Shown here: one piece after another, positions 7,569-14,792 of the stretch
Position numbering within the stretch: position 1 is the stretch's first letter
Layout: each line of letters starts with the position of its first letter
Notes under the pieces: generated by a model
The model's database searches: none
The model's input: the letters and a program-made list of their open reading frames with translations, nothing else
What the model was told of the DNA's origin: nothing
Source: Mucilaginibacter segetis
Lineage (GTDB): Bacteria > Bacteroidota > Bacteroidia > Sphingobacteriales > Sphingobacteriaceae
Length of the DNA: 64,000 nucleotides
Reading direction: 5' to 3'
NCBI RefSeq assembly: GCF_016522075.1
Contig: NZ_JAEHFW010000001.1
Location: forward strand, 1,860,001 to 1,924,000
Program-made: the position numbers and the translations under genes

Positions 7569-8139
7569 AATGGAGTTCCTTCAATCTGGTCTCTAAAACA
7601 CTCGGCTGCCGGCCGAATATCCTGCTCAGTTCCTGTATACCCAAACCCATTTGTTCAGCTTGCAACAGCAACGCTTCCTCGGTTTTTGACCAATACTCAT
7701 AAGCCCGGTGATACAATTTTCTTTTTGCTAATTCCAGATAAGTTAAACGACTGACGTCACGTTTGGGCAGTTTTTCAACCGCTAAACAAATACCATGTAG
7801 TTTCTCAGCCTCGACGGTCGGAGCAGGCGCTCCACCTACCGGACGCAATTTTTCTGAACGCAATGCTTGCTTTCCTGCGGATCGAAAGTGCCATTCCCCA
7901 GCCACCAACCGGCACTGTGGAATAAAACCCAACGCACCTGCCCGGTTGAGTTTCTTCAAAAACTCCCGAAAGAAAAATCCCCTGAACCGATCCCGTTCCA
8001 CCAGATTCTTCGTCACCAACACCTCATAAGCATCGGTTGAACGCAATTCAAGCGTACCCCTGTTTTCTTCAAAAAAATGCTCCAGCGCCTGCGAAATCTT
8101 GATCGCCCGCGATTTTTCCTCCAGACTGATATCTTTCAT
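7567..8139 (-). CDS. Hypothetical protein with C-terminal helix-turn-helix
   Basis: The 190-aa protein is not a family I can name. Residues 1-100 are mixed alpha/beta (LEEKSRAIKISQALEHFFEE; LVERDRFRGFFFREFLKKL). The C-terminal stretch LGIQELSRIFGRQPSVLETRLKEL looks like a sigma-type HTH of the kind that ends many small DNA-binding or helicase-associated proteins. The ATG at 8139 is chosen over an 18-codon longer frame because the sequence becomes conserved-looking from MKDISLEEKSR. It precedes the ssb-comM operon on the same strand. Confidence 0.6.
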   Translation of the reverse strand: MKDISLEEKSRAIKISQALEHFFEENRGTLELRSTDAYEVLVTKNLVERDRFRGFFFREFLKKLNRAGALGFIPQCRLVAGEWHFRSAGKQALRSEKLRPVGGAPAPTVEAEKLHGICLAVEKLPKRDVSRLTYLELAKRKLYHRAYEYWSKTEEALLLQAEQMGLGIQELSRIFGRQPSVLETRLKELH

Positions 8140-8701
8140 AGTGCTATAATAACGCTGATTATCAAAAAGTTGTTGTGTATAGCTGCCCCGCAACGATCAA
8201 AATTTTCACTCGCCACCGCCTCCGGCATTTTCGCTCCGCTGCAAAAGCCCCGGCGTAAATCATAGCGTCGTAGCGCTATAATTCATACTCAATGAATTCG
8301 CGCCACTCCGCACTGAATGACAGAAGACCCGGCGTAAACGCTAACCAGGCCCGCCACATGGCGGGTGCTGCGCGCAGCCTTCAGTGCCTTCAAAGGCTGC
8401 GATAGCAGTTACCATTTCCGTCTGTGTAAGTAGTTGCCCGAAACTTGAAAAAACGGGTTTCCCCCTTTCATTTGGCTTTCTGATGCCACAAAAGCTTCGC
8501 TGTCGAAATTGCAGCGCATACGTCGGCCCAAGTGAATGCGCTCATAAAATCTCCACCCCAAAGGGTAGTATTTTCCGTTCGCAGCCCGCCTTAATGCCCG
8601 ACAATTCCGGTAGAGGGGTTTATCGAAAGCCAAATGAAAGGGGGAAGCCCGGACGGCGGACTGGAGAGCAAATTCATTAAATAATTAAAAACTTAAAAGT
8701 C
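8140..8701. other. 560-bp noncoding, highly structured region ahead of the SSB/PRTRC operon
   Basis: There is no convincing gene between the start at 8139 (minus) and the start at 8702 (plus). It contains: AATTCAT-N5-ATGAATT (8280-8298); CCCGCC-ACAT-GGCGGG (8350-8365); the 12-nt palindrome GCTGCGCGCAGC (8367-8378); GCAGCCTT-N11-AAGGCTGC (8374-8400), which competes with the previous one; AGCGCAT-N16-ATGCGCT (8513-8542); and a 28-bp inverted repeat (8453-8480 with 8625-8652, 26/28 matches). CCCGGCGTAAA is repeated near 8254 and 8331. Candidate roles are a structured leader RNA, a replication or transfer origin, or a remnant of a small mobile element. Confidence 0.55.
8453..8652. repeat. Imperfect 28-bp inverted repeat enclosing 144 nt
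   Basis: The left arm is 8453-8480 and the right arm is 8625-8652. The reverse complement of the left arm matches the right arm at 26 of 28 positions, including the run GAAAGCCAAATGAAAGGGGG. The arms can close a long stem over a 144-nt loop that itself contains the 7-bp stem 8513-8519/8536-8542. The right arm ends 49 nt upstream of the SSB start. Confidence 0.75.
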
Positions 8702-9070
8702 ATGGAATTGACCGGAAGATTAGTAGCAGATGCTACAGTGACAAATGTCGCAGAGGACAAAAAAGTAACCAATTTCAGAGTTGCGATCAATCGCAGGTAC
8801 AAATCACGGGGTGAGCAAAAGGAAGAGACCACCTATGTGGATTGCTCTTATTGGCGAAGTGACAAATTAGCGCCCTACCTAACCAAAGGCTTAGTCGTTC
8901 AACTGTATGGCACCATAAGCGCGCGGCCGTGGGTGAGCCGTGATGGCGAGCCAATGGCAAGTCTGAATTTTCGTACCAGTGAAATTACGCTCTTAGGAGC
9001 GTCTGGCAGGGCTGATGAAGGAGAGCCTTATCATGATGGAGCGACAAGCACCTTGCGGAGACAGCGATAA
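8702..9070 (+). CDS. ssb: Single-stranded DNA-binding protein, first gene of the PRTRC operon
   Basis: The 122-aa protein is an SSB OB fold (MELTGRLVADATVTNVAEDKKVTNFRVA in its first 28 residues, then TTYVDCSYWRSDKLAPYLTKGLVVQLYGTI and a last strand LNFRTSEITLLG). The short tail (ADEGEPYHDGATSTLRRQR) is not the acidic peptide of housekeeping SSB. It differs clearly from the SSB at 7145, so the element carries two. The leader AACTTAAAAGTC before its ATG resembles the one before the next gene. It opens the same-strand run that ends at 14575. Confidence 0.9.
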   Translation: MELTGRLVADATVTNVAEDKKVTNFRVAINRRYKSRGEQKEETTYVDCSYWRSDKLAPYLTKGLVVQLYGTISARPWVSRDGEPMASLNFRTSEITLLGASGRADEGEPYHDGATSTLRRQR

Positions 9071-9078
9071 GCTAAACG

Positions 9079-9106
9079 GGTATAGCCGTTTTTACACGGC
9101 TATACC
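9079..9106. promoter_or_regulatory. Perfect 11-bp hairpin between SSB and DUF932 genes
   Basis: GGTATAGCCGT (9079-9089) and ACGGCTATACC (9096-9106) form a perfect stem with a 6-nt loop, 8 nt after the SSB stop codon. There is no T-run after it, so it is a poor intrinsic terminator; it may act as an attenuator, an mRNA-stabilising stem or an operator. It overlaps the AAACGG-N6-CCGTTT dyad at 9074-9091 and contains the 12-mer GTATAGCCGTTT also found at 5259. Confidence 0.6.
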
Positions 9107-9157
9107 TCATTATCCACGAATTATAGTAATCAATTTTGAACACAAAAATTTAAAGTC

Positions 9158-10231
9158 ATGGCACACCATCTTAATTATAACGACCAAAAACAACAACACG
9201 CATTTTTCAGTGTAAAGGAAAAAGCGTGGCACGGGTTGGGGCAAATCGTCGAAGATTATCCGACCAGTGCAGAAGCCATCCGCTATGCGGGGTTAGATTA
9301 TACAGTAGAGAAGCGTCCGTTATTCAGCAATTCCTTAGCGAATGATTTATCGGATTTGGATAACGGTATCGTATTTCCAAAGATAGACGTACCCAATTTC
9401 TTTGCCACTGTCCGCAATGACAATAATGCCGTTTTAGGCGTAGTAGGTAAAGATTACGAAGTGATACAGAATGCCGATGCATTCCAATTCTTTGATGCTA
9501 TTGTCGGTGGTAGTAGCGGTATTAAATACGAAACCGCAGGCGCTTTAGGTAAAGGCGAACGTATTTTTATTACCGCCAAACTGCCCGATTATATCAAAGT
9601 CGGCAAACAGGACTTAATCGAGCAATATCTATTCCTGACCACTTCGCACGATGGTTTTGGCAGTATTACAGCAGCTTTTACGCCAACCCGTATCGTTTGT
9701 AATAATACTTTGAACGCTGCGATGCGCAACCACTCCAATGGCATCAAGATACGGCATACCGCTTCGGCTAATGACCGATTGAAACAGGCGCATACGCTCA
9801 TGGGCATTTCCAATATCATGGCGCAGGAATTAGCCGAACTCTTTAATCACTGGACAAAAGTGCGTATCACCGATAAACAAGTGAAAAAGCTGATACAGGT
9901 GGCTATGGCACCGAACAAGGAAGTTATCAGCAATCTTGAACTGGGTTTGGTAGACAAATTATCGACTACTTATACCAATATCGTGGATAACGCTTATGCC
10001 TATGCGATGGGTAACCCCACCCAACAAATGGAAACTACCGCAGGTACTTTGTTTGGCGCATACAATGCCATTACGGGCTATTACCAAAATGTCCGCAATT
10101 TCAAAGACAGCGACGCCAAATTCAAATCCATCATAGACGGCACCGCCAAACAACGGGCGCAGATAGCCTTTGACCTTTGCGGAAACTTTGCCCATCGGGG
10201 CGCGGACGCCTTAAACTTCATTAAAAATTAA
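9158..10231 (+). CDS. DUF932 (phage/plasmid-like, TIGR03299-type) protein
   Basis: The 357-aa protein matches the DUF932 pattern: KEKAWHGLGQIVEDYPTSAEA near the N-terminus, GLDYTVEKRPLF, the central VVGKDYEVIQNADAFQFFDAI, and TTSHDGFGSITAAFTPTRIVCNNTLNAA. The family is found on plasmids, phages and integrative elements and its biochemical role is not established. It lies 87 nt after the SSB gene, with the hairpin at 9079 in between, and 4 nt before the next gene, so it belongs to the same operon as the PRTRC genes. The start is fixed by the ATG at 9158 after TTAAAGTC. Confidence 0.88.
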   Translation: MAHHLNYNDQKQQHAFFSVKEKAWHGLGQIVEDYPTSAEAIRYAGLDYTVEKRPLFSNSLANDLSDLDNGIVFPKIDVPNFFATVRNDNNAVLGVVGKDYEVIQNADAFQFFDAIVGGSSGIKYETAGALGKGERIFITAKLPDYIKVGKQDLIEQYLFLTTSHDGFGSITAAFTPTRIVCNNTLNAAMRNHSNGIKIRHTASANDRLKQAHTLMGISNIMAQELAELFNHWTKVRITDKQVKKLIQVAMAPNKEVISNLELGLVDKLSTTYTNIVDNAYAYAMGNPTQQMETTAGTLFGAYNAITGYYQNVRNFKDSDAKFKSIIDGTAKQRAQIAFDLCGNFAHRGADALNFIKN

Positions 10232-10235
10232 AGTT

Positions 10236-10610
10236 ATGCAACCTTTGAAATTACTGACCAATGTGCAGAAAGCAAGGCTTTTGCACAGCTTGTTAAGCAA
10301 TGAGATACCCGAATTTTTAGGGTATCTCAACGAACTGACTGAAACGGTTTTGAACGATAGGGAGCGCATTACCGCCGAGTGGAAAGACCAGTTATTTGGC
10401 GTTGATTTTTGGTTCGAATTGGCGGAAAATGTACAGCGGGTAATGGCAAAATATGCCAAAGAACTGTATAAAAGCCCCAACGTTTTTGCTGACCAGCTAT
10501 TCGACGGTTATACGGCCATCTTTACGGCACATGCTTTAGTGCAGTATATCGCACTTGGCAAATACGCCGACCCCAAGTTTAAACCCGCCGTTGAACTATT
10601 ATTTACCTGA
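10236..10610 (+). CDS. Hypothetical helical protein of the PRTRC operon
   Basis: The 124-aa acidic, mostly helical product (LLTNVQKARLLHSLLSNEIPEFL at the start; FADQLFDGYTAIFTAHALVQYI near the end) is not a family I can name. It starts 4 nt after the DUF932 stop with the leader AATTAAAGTT and ends 2 nt before the next gene, so it is co-expressed with its neighbours. No signal peptide or membrane segment is seen. Confidence 0.7.
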   Translation: MQPLKLLTNVQKARLLHSLLSNEIPEFLGYLNELTETVLNDRERITAEWKDQLFGVDFWFELAENVQRVMAKYAKELYKSPNVFADQLFDGYTAIFTAHALVQYIALGKYADPKFKPAVELLFT

Positions 10611-10612
10611 CC

Positions 10613-10879
10613 ATGCGAATCCACCACCATATTACAATTCCCTGCGGTTTTCTTCTGTTAGTTGCCTGCTTTTTTATCCGCTATCAAATCGGTCGGCGCA
10701 GATTTAATCGAAGGGGAGTAGGTGGATTGCAGCAGTTCAGTAGCTACCGCAAGGCGGTAGTGACTACATTTTTGGAAACGCTGATATTATTTATCGGCAA
10801 CCTGTGTGGTTTTGCGGGTTTATATCTGCTTGCTTTGCAGGAATTAATCACATTAACTTTTAATCATTATGAAAACTAA
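10613..10879 (+). CDS. Small membrane protein of the PRTRC operon
   Basis: The 88-aa product has two hydrophobic segments, at about 8-23 (ITIPCGFLLLVACFFI) and 53-77 (LETLILFIGNLCGFAGLYLL), around a basic loop (RRRFNRRGVGG), so it is probably an inner-membrane protein with a cytoplasmic basic loop. It follows the previous gene by 2 nt and overlaps the PRTRC E start by 11 nt. No homologue is recognised. Confidence 0.6.
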   Translation: MRIHHHITIPCGFLLLVACFFIRYQIGRRRFNRRGVGGLQQFSSYRKAVVTTFLETLILFIGNLCGFAGLYLLALQELITLTFNHYEN

Positions 10880-11447
10880 CTTTTTTCAACAGATAGCAGG
10901 CTTGGGCTTTAATGGCAATTTCCTGCTTAATATTCACCATGACGAAACTGGGGTACAAACGGTTTCGGTGGCACTCAAAAAGGATAAAGCTATTAATGGC
11001 TTGCCGCCCATGCTTTTTAAAGCAACTGCCGAAGAACTCGACGAGGGTTTTTTTGAACAACTGGTACGACCTGCACAACAGACCGTCGGCCTGATAAGCA
11101 ATATCGAAAGTTACCAAAAGGAACTCGACAAGGCCAAAAAGAACGCCAAGCCCGAAAAAAGCAAAAGTAATAACGCCGTCGCATCAAAAGAGGACGAGGA
11201 CGATAATGATTTGTTTACCCCACCCGAGGATGATAAGCAGGCAAAAGCAGAAAAGAAACGGCTTTATGATGAGGCAATGGAGCGGGTTAAGGAACTGGCG
11301 CAAAATACCAAATATACCGAAGCCTTAGCCCAACTGCCTGACGTGGCCGACTACCCCGATAAAGCCGAAGCGATTGAAACCAAGCGCAAAACCTTACAAA
11401 CAGGCAAGGAAGCCTATGATAAATTAACCGCAAGTTTTAACGATTAA
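10869..11447 (+). CDS. PRTRC system protein E
   Basis: The 192-aa protein has the PRTRC-E N-terminus (FFQQIAGLGFNGNFLLNI, then LPPMLFKATAEELDEGFFEQL) and a highly charged second half rich in Lys/Asp/Glu (KAKKNAKPEKSKSNN; KEDEDDNDLFTPPEDD), ending in helical repeats. Protein E is a named member of the PRTRC (ParB-related, ThiF-related cassette) group; its biochemical role is unknown. It immediately precedes protein C, as in other cassettes. Confidence 0.85.
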   Translation: MKTNFFQQIAGLGFNGNFLLNIHHDETGVQTVSVALKKDKAINGLPPMLFKATAEELDEGFFEQLVRPAQQTVGLISNIESYQKELDKAKKNAKPEKSKSNNAVASKEDEDDNDLFTPPEDDKQAKAEKKRLYDEAMERVKELAQNTKYTEALAQLPDVADYPDKAEAIETKRKTLQTGKEAYDKLTASFND

Positions 11448-11456
11448 CTATATGCC

Positions 11457-11672
11457 ATGAAAACGATGATATTACCAAGGATATTCCTGCATAAGGAAAA
11501 CGGACAGGATATCCGGTTGACCGACCCGAACGAGCAATTTTCGATTGCCGATGTACAGCAATTTTATGCAGGCACTTACCCCGTATTGACCAATGCGAAA
11601 ATTACCGGCCCCGAAATCAAGGACGATGAAGCGCAGTACCGTTTTGTAAGCACTTTTGGAGATAAAGGATAA
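11457..11672 (+). CDS. PRTRC system protein C, ubiquitin-like (Prok_Ub type)
   Basis: The 71-aa protein reads as a compact beta-grasp: strands ILPRIFLHKENGQDIRL (5-21), the helix SIADVQQFYAGTYP (29-42), then strands NAKITGPEIK and QYRFVSTF. It ends in glycine (FGDKG), as ubiquitin-like modifiers do, although not with a double glycine. PRTRC protein C belongs, as I recall, to the prokaryotic ubiquitin-like family described next to E1/E2/JAB genes. Its operon includes an E2-like and an E1-like protein. Alternative start Met4 (11466). Confidence 0.82.
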   Translation: MKTMILPRIFLHKENGQDIRLTDPNEQFSIADVQQFYAGTYPVLTNAKITGPEIKDDEAQYRFVSTFGDKG

Positions 11673-11674
11673 CA

Positions 11675-11851
11675 ATGAAAAAGAAATCAAAAAACAGGAT
11701 TGTTAAAATCAATGTGAAAGGCGACCAATGGAAAATACAGCAGTTATTCGGCGAACTGGCGGTCAGGTTAGACCGCCTGCCCGATGCAGACGAGGTAAAG
11801 CGCAACCCCTTACGCAGCGCACCTGCAGGACTAACGGAAATGATTTTTTAA
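11675..11851 (+). CDS. 58-aa basic protein between PRTRC C and the F-like gene
   Basis: An ATG 3 nt after the protein C stop opens a 58-codon frame: MKKKSKNRIVKINVKGD, then QQLFGELAVRLDRLPDADE and TEMIF, ending TAA at 11849-11851. The composition is protein-like (amphipathic helix QWKIQQLFGELAVRLDRL), whereas the competing frame over the same bases is arginine-rich shadow. The stop lies within T6-A3 (11844-11852); a -1 slip on TTT would continue into the next frame as LNHSFLPFW, so it may be the start of a fused product. Function unknown. Confidence 0.6.
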   Translation: MKKKSKNRIVKINVKGDQWKIQQLFGELAVRLDRLPDADEVKRNPLRSAPAGLTEMIF

Positions 11852-11862
11852 ATCACAGTTTC

Positions 11863-12849
11863 TTGCCTTTTTGGGCGTTTAGCGGGAATGAGGAAAGGGC
11901 AACAAGGGAGTATTTTGGCTCCCTCGCCAATCTCTGTCATTACTATCAGTTGGCGATACCCGAAACAGATTTGCCATTCCCGAGAAACATTTACCATACG
12001 TGGGAGAAGATTGAAAAGCAGGTTAGGAATTTGGATGTCAATAACCATTGTATGATTATGCAGGATAGCGGGAAAAAGGCTGTTATCGCTGTGGTCAAGA
12101 CATTCGATTTGAGCCAATGCCTGTTTTATATTCCTGTCAGGTCGTATTGGTTATGGTCGCAATGTGCTGAACAGCAACGCATCACCGAACTACTAACGGT
12201 CATTTTTGCTTACCTCCATCAGGTCGTTGATATACCGTTTTACGCCGAGAACGGCACTTTTATGGATTACCAGTATGATACCTTAGAACAATGGGTCGGT
12301 GATATTGAGAACAAGGGCAATACCGATGAAGAAGAAAAAGAATGGCGGGAGGAACAGGAAAACACCTTGTATGAATTAAGGCGGGCAGGAGGGCATATCA
12401 TGCCCGTTATCAAAAACCCCTATTGGCTCCGACAGATGGAAACCGTAATCACCAATTATCGCCATCGGGATAATTGGGAGCTGGAATGGGAGTTATTGGC
12501 TATTGAGTTCTTGCAGCTTTACCGTCAATATCCCAAACGCTCCCTTCCTGATTGTATTCATCAGAACTTAATTTATCCTGATGAAGATGAACGTATTACA
12601 CCCTATCAATACACCAGTTTTTATTGGAGTGGTAAGGATTGTTTCGTGGATGAACTGAATGAAATGATTAATTGTTCTTTACAGGAAATAGCCGTGATGG
12701 ATGAACCAACCGCCGTTTATCTTTTTGACAAATTGCCCAACCCCGACCAAAAAGAATTTGATTTTGAAACCCGCTTATTTGATTTGATGGAAAGACTAAG
12801 GAATTTACTTAACGATTACGACCATGAAGAACATCACCCAACACTTTAA
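11863..12849 (+). CDS. PRTRC operon protein, possibly protein F
   Basis: About 328 aa from the TTG at 11863 (PFWAFSGNEERATREYFGSL onward). The frame has an earlier ATG at 11728, but that part overlaps the 58-aa gene and encodes an arginine-rich stretch that looks like shadow, so the later start or a -1 frameshift at 11846-11848 is preferred. The middle contains acidic linkers (NTDEEEKEWREEQE). Size and position (between C and B) fit PRTRC protein F, but I see no diagnostic motif, so the name rests on context. It overlaps protein B by 26 nt. Confidence 0.55.
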   Translation: MPFWAFSGNEERATREYFGSLANLCHYYQLAIPETDLPFPRNIYHTWEKIEKQVRNLDVNNHCMIMQDSGKKAVIAVVKTFDLSQCLFYIPVRSYWLWSQCAEQQRITELLTVIFAYLHQVVDIPFYAENGTFMDYQYDTLEQWVGDIENKGNTDEEEKEWREEQENTLYELRRAGGHIMPVIKNPYWLRQMETVITNYRHRDNWELEWELLAIEFLQLYRQYPKRSLPDCIHQNLIYPDEDERITPYQYTSFYWSGKDCFVDELNEMINCSLQEIAVMDEPTAVYLFDKLPNPDQKEFDFETRLFDLMERLRNLLNDYDHEEHHPTL

Positions 12850-13573
12850 CAGTGGATTTGAGCCATTTAAAGCCCTCTTGATTTACAGGAACGACAAGCA
12901 GGAACAAATGAACCAGTTTCAGCATACGGAAAGGGAAACACAAATCTACGTGGAGAGTTACGACATTGGCAAAAATGGACGCCCGATTAATGCGCATCCT
13001 TTATCTGTCAAGGAAATGGCTGCCTTACACGAATTGTTAAAGACTTCGCAGGAATTAAAAGACAGCTATCTTAAAAGCAGGGGCTTATTACCACAAAACG
13101 TTTTATATGTCAATCAGCAGTCAGGTGGTTATGCCATTTGGTATACGCCACCACAGGAAGTGAATTTGTTTTTTACCGAGGGTTTGAAAATCCCGTCAGG
13201 TAAATTTCATATCCCTGCGATGCTGTGGAAAGCCAACGCCGAGCAGTTAGCCGTTTACGCCGTAAAGGGAAAAACCAAACCGACCATAACGACCAAACTC
13301 TGCCATGCACCTTATCTGAATGTGTATGGTAACGGTCAGGTTTGTATGGGGACAGTACAAATCAATATTGGCAAGACCATTTGTTTGGAGGATTTTATCA
13401 GCACTTGGGAGCAATATTTCTTCAACAGCAATTTCACCCATTCCATTAACGGCAATAACAGCACCAATACCAATACCACCGCATTGTGGCGTTCGCTTGC
13501 GGGAACTGAAAAGATTTTCCCGCAGGATGAGTTGATTGCAGCAAATATCACCCTTAAAAACATCATTGAATGA
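12824..13573 (+). CDS. PRTRC system protein B, E2-like (UBC-like)
   Basis: The 249-aa protein has a mixed N-terminal region and an E2-type core in its second half. The stretch HAPYLNVYGNGQVCMGTV (161-178) lines up with the UBC active site: Asn166 stands eight residues before Cys174, exactly as the HPN Asn and catalytic Cys do in UBC9 (NVYPSGTVC). The preceding strands QSGGYAIWYTPPQEVNLFF and KIPSGKFHIPAMLWKA resemble the E2 sheet (..GKFHIPAMLW..P). PRTRC B is grouped with prokaryotic E2 family D. It is translationally coupled to the ThiF gene (ATGA). Confidence 0.82.
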   Translation: MKNITQHFNSGFEPFKALLIYRNDKQEQMNQFQHTERETQIYVESYDIGKNGRPINAHPLSVKEMAALHELLKTSQELKDSYLKSRGLLPQNVLYVNQQSGGYAIWYTPPQEVNLFFTEGLKIPSGKFHIPAMLWKANAEQLAVYAVKGKTKPTITTKLCHAPYLNVYGNGQVCMGTVQINIGKTICLEDFISTWEQYFFNSNFTHSINGNNSTNTNTTALWRSLAGTEKIFPQDELIAANITLKNIIE

Positions 13574-14382
13574 AAAAGCAGAAAAAATATAAGCCTGCTG
13601 TGCACATCATACAAAAGGAGTTATTACAGCCCTATAACCCCGTTACGGTGAATTTAATAGGAGCGGGGGGGACAGGCGGTCAGGTATTGACGGCTTTGGC
13701 AAGAATGAACTATGCCTTAACCACTTTAGGCCATGCCGGGTTATTTGTCAGGGTATTTGACGACGATAAGGTGGACATCGCCAACCTCGGCAGGCAACTA
13801 TTTACAACCGCAGAATTGGGGCAATACAAGTCGGTCGCCCTGATTAACCGGATTAACCGTTTTTTTGGTACGAACTGGAAAGGTGAAACCATCCGTTACG
13901 ACAAACCATCTTTAAAAAATGCCGATTTGGCGAGTGCTACAATAACCATTTCCTGCGTGGATACAGTACGGGCTCGATATGAAATAGCTGAAATATTAAA
14001 ATACCTCGCTAAACAATATGGTGGTCGCAACCATGTCAAATACTGGCTTGACTTTGGGAACAACCGTTCAAGCGGACAGGTGATACTATCAACATTAGAA
14101 AAAATTACACAGCCAGCCTCAGAACTTTACAGGCCAGTTGAAAGCCTGCCTTTATTGACGGATGAATTTAAAGACCTGCTAAGCGCAACTGAACAAGCCG
14201 ATGACGTACCGAGTTGTTCACTGGCCGAAGCCTTATCTAAACAGGATTTATTTATCAATTCAGCCCTTGCCAATTGTGGAGCATCCTTGTTATGGCAGTT
14301 ATTCCGGGAGGGCATTTTATTTAACCGTGGGTTTTTCTTAAACCTGAACGATTTCAGGACACAGCCATTGAAAGTGGCTTAA
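13570..14382 (+). CDS. PRTRC system ThiF-family (E1-like) protein
   Basis: The 270-aa protein has the E1/ThiF fold signature: the dinucleotide-binding loop LIGAGGTGGQV (29-39), the DDDKVDIANLGRQLF motif (64-78; compare D-x-D-x-V-x-x-S-N-L-x-R-Q in ThiF/MoeB) with the Arg finger Arg75, and the adenylation Asp131 in CVDTVRARYEI. Candidate thioester cysteines are Cys216 and Cys236. It lacks the Cys-x2-Cys zinc pairs of MoeB. It would adenylate the C-terminus of a ubiquitin-like partner, presumably protein C encoded three genes upstream. It overlaps protein B by 4 nt. Confidence 0.87.
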   Translation: MKKQKKYKPAVHIIQKELLQPYNPVTVNLIGAGGTGGQVLTALARMNYALTTLGHAGLFVRVFDDDKVDIANLGRQLFTTAELGQYKSVALINRINRFFGTNWKGETIRYDKPSLKNADLASATITISCVDTVRARYEIAEILKYLAKQYGGRNHVKYWLDFGNNRSSGQVILSTLEKITQPASELYRPVESLPLLTDEFKDLLSATEQADDVPSCSLAEALSKQDLFINSALANCGASLLWQLFREGILFNRGFFLNLNDFRTQPLKVA

Positions 14383-14392
14383 ATAATTGATT

Positions 14393-14575
14393 ATGAAAAT
14401 TACGGATTTAAACGGCTTCGATCTTGAAATAGACAATCTCCAATTAGCCATCATGCAGGCCGATGATTATCGCCACTACCATCACCTCAATCCTGAATAT
14501 CATAGAATAGACGAGCAACTGCAAAAATATTGGGAAGATGTCTATCAGAAATTATTGGCGCTTGTCCCAACGTAA
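14393..14575 (+). CDS. 60-aa hypothetical protein, last gene of the PRTRC operon
   Basis: The ATG at 14393, 10 nt after the ThiF stop, opens a 60-codon frame: MKITDLNGFDLEIDN, then an acidic helical region with several His and Tyr residues (DDYRHYHHLNPEYHRID) and the helix EQLQKYWEDVYQKLLAL. A TTG at 14387 could add two residues. It is probably real, given its position and composition. No family recognised. Confidence 0.6.
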   Translation: MKITDLNGFDLEIDNLQLAIMQADDYRHYHHLNPEYHRIDEQLQKYWEDVYQKLLALVPT

Positions 14576-14619
14576 GCCAATAACTCACCAGCGGGCGGGC
14601 ATACGCCCGCCCCATTTTG

Positions 14620-14670
14620 CGTCCCGCGCTTGCCTGAAAATCGATTTGAAAAGGGTGCAAGCACGGGACG
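14620..14670. repeat. 14-bp inverted repeat near the element end
   Basis: CGTCCCGCGCTTGC (14620-14633) and GCAAGCACGGGACG (14657-14670) pair at 13 of 14 positions with a 23-nt loop. With the adjacent 7-bp GC-rich stem (14591-14610), this makes a strong secondary-structure patch just after the last PRTRC operon gene. It may be a 3' processing structure or a recombinase/transfer site; no T-run follows either stem. Confidence 0.6.
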
Positions 14671-14792
14671 TTTTCGTTCAAACAACAAAAAGTGTGTTAA
14701 GAAAATTGCAATTAAAATGGCGTTTTATTGCCATAAATTTGTACCTTTAGCCTAACGATTTGAGCAACTGAAAATGGAAAAGTGAGTGATTC

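Noticed and set aside
8384..8680. Open frames on both strands (98 aa plus, 74 aa minus) in the structured leader
   Set aside because: They overlap the 28-bp inverted repeat and the stems, have Arg/Cys/Pro-rich shadow composition and start or end inside the arms; noncoding structure explains the bases better.
11728..11862. N-terminal extension of the F-like protein from the ATG at 11728
   Set aside because: The same bases carry the 58-aa gene directly behind protein C, and the extension is an arginine-rich shadow-like stretch (RRTGGQVRPPARCRRGK).
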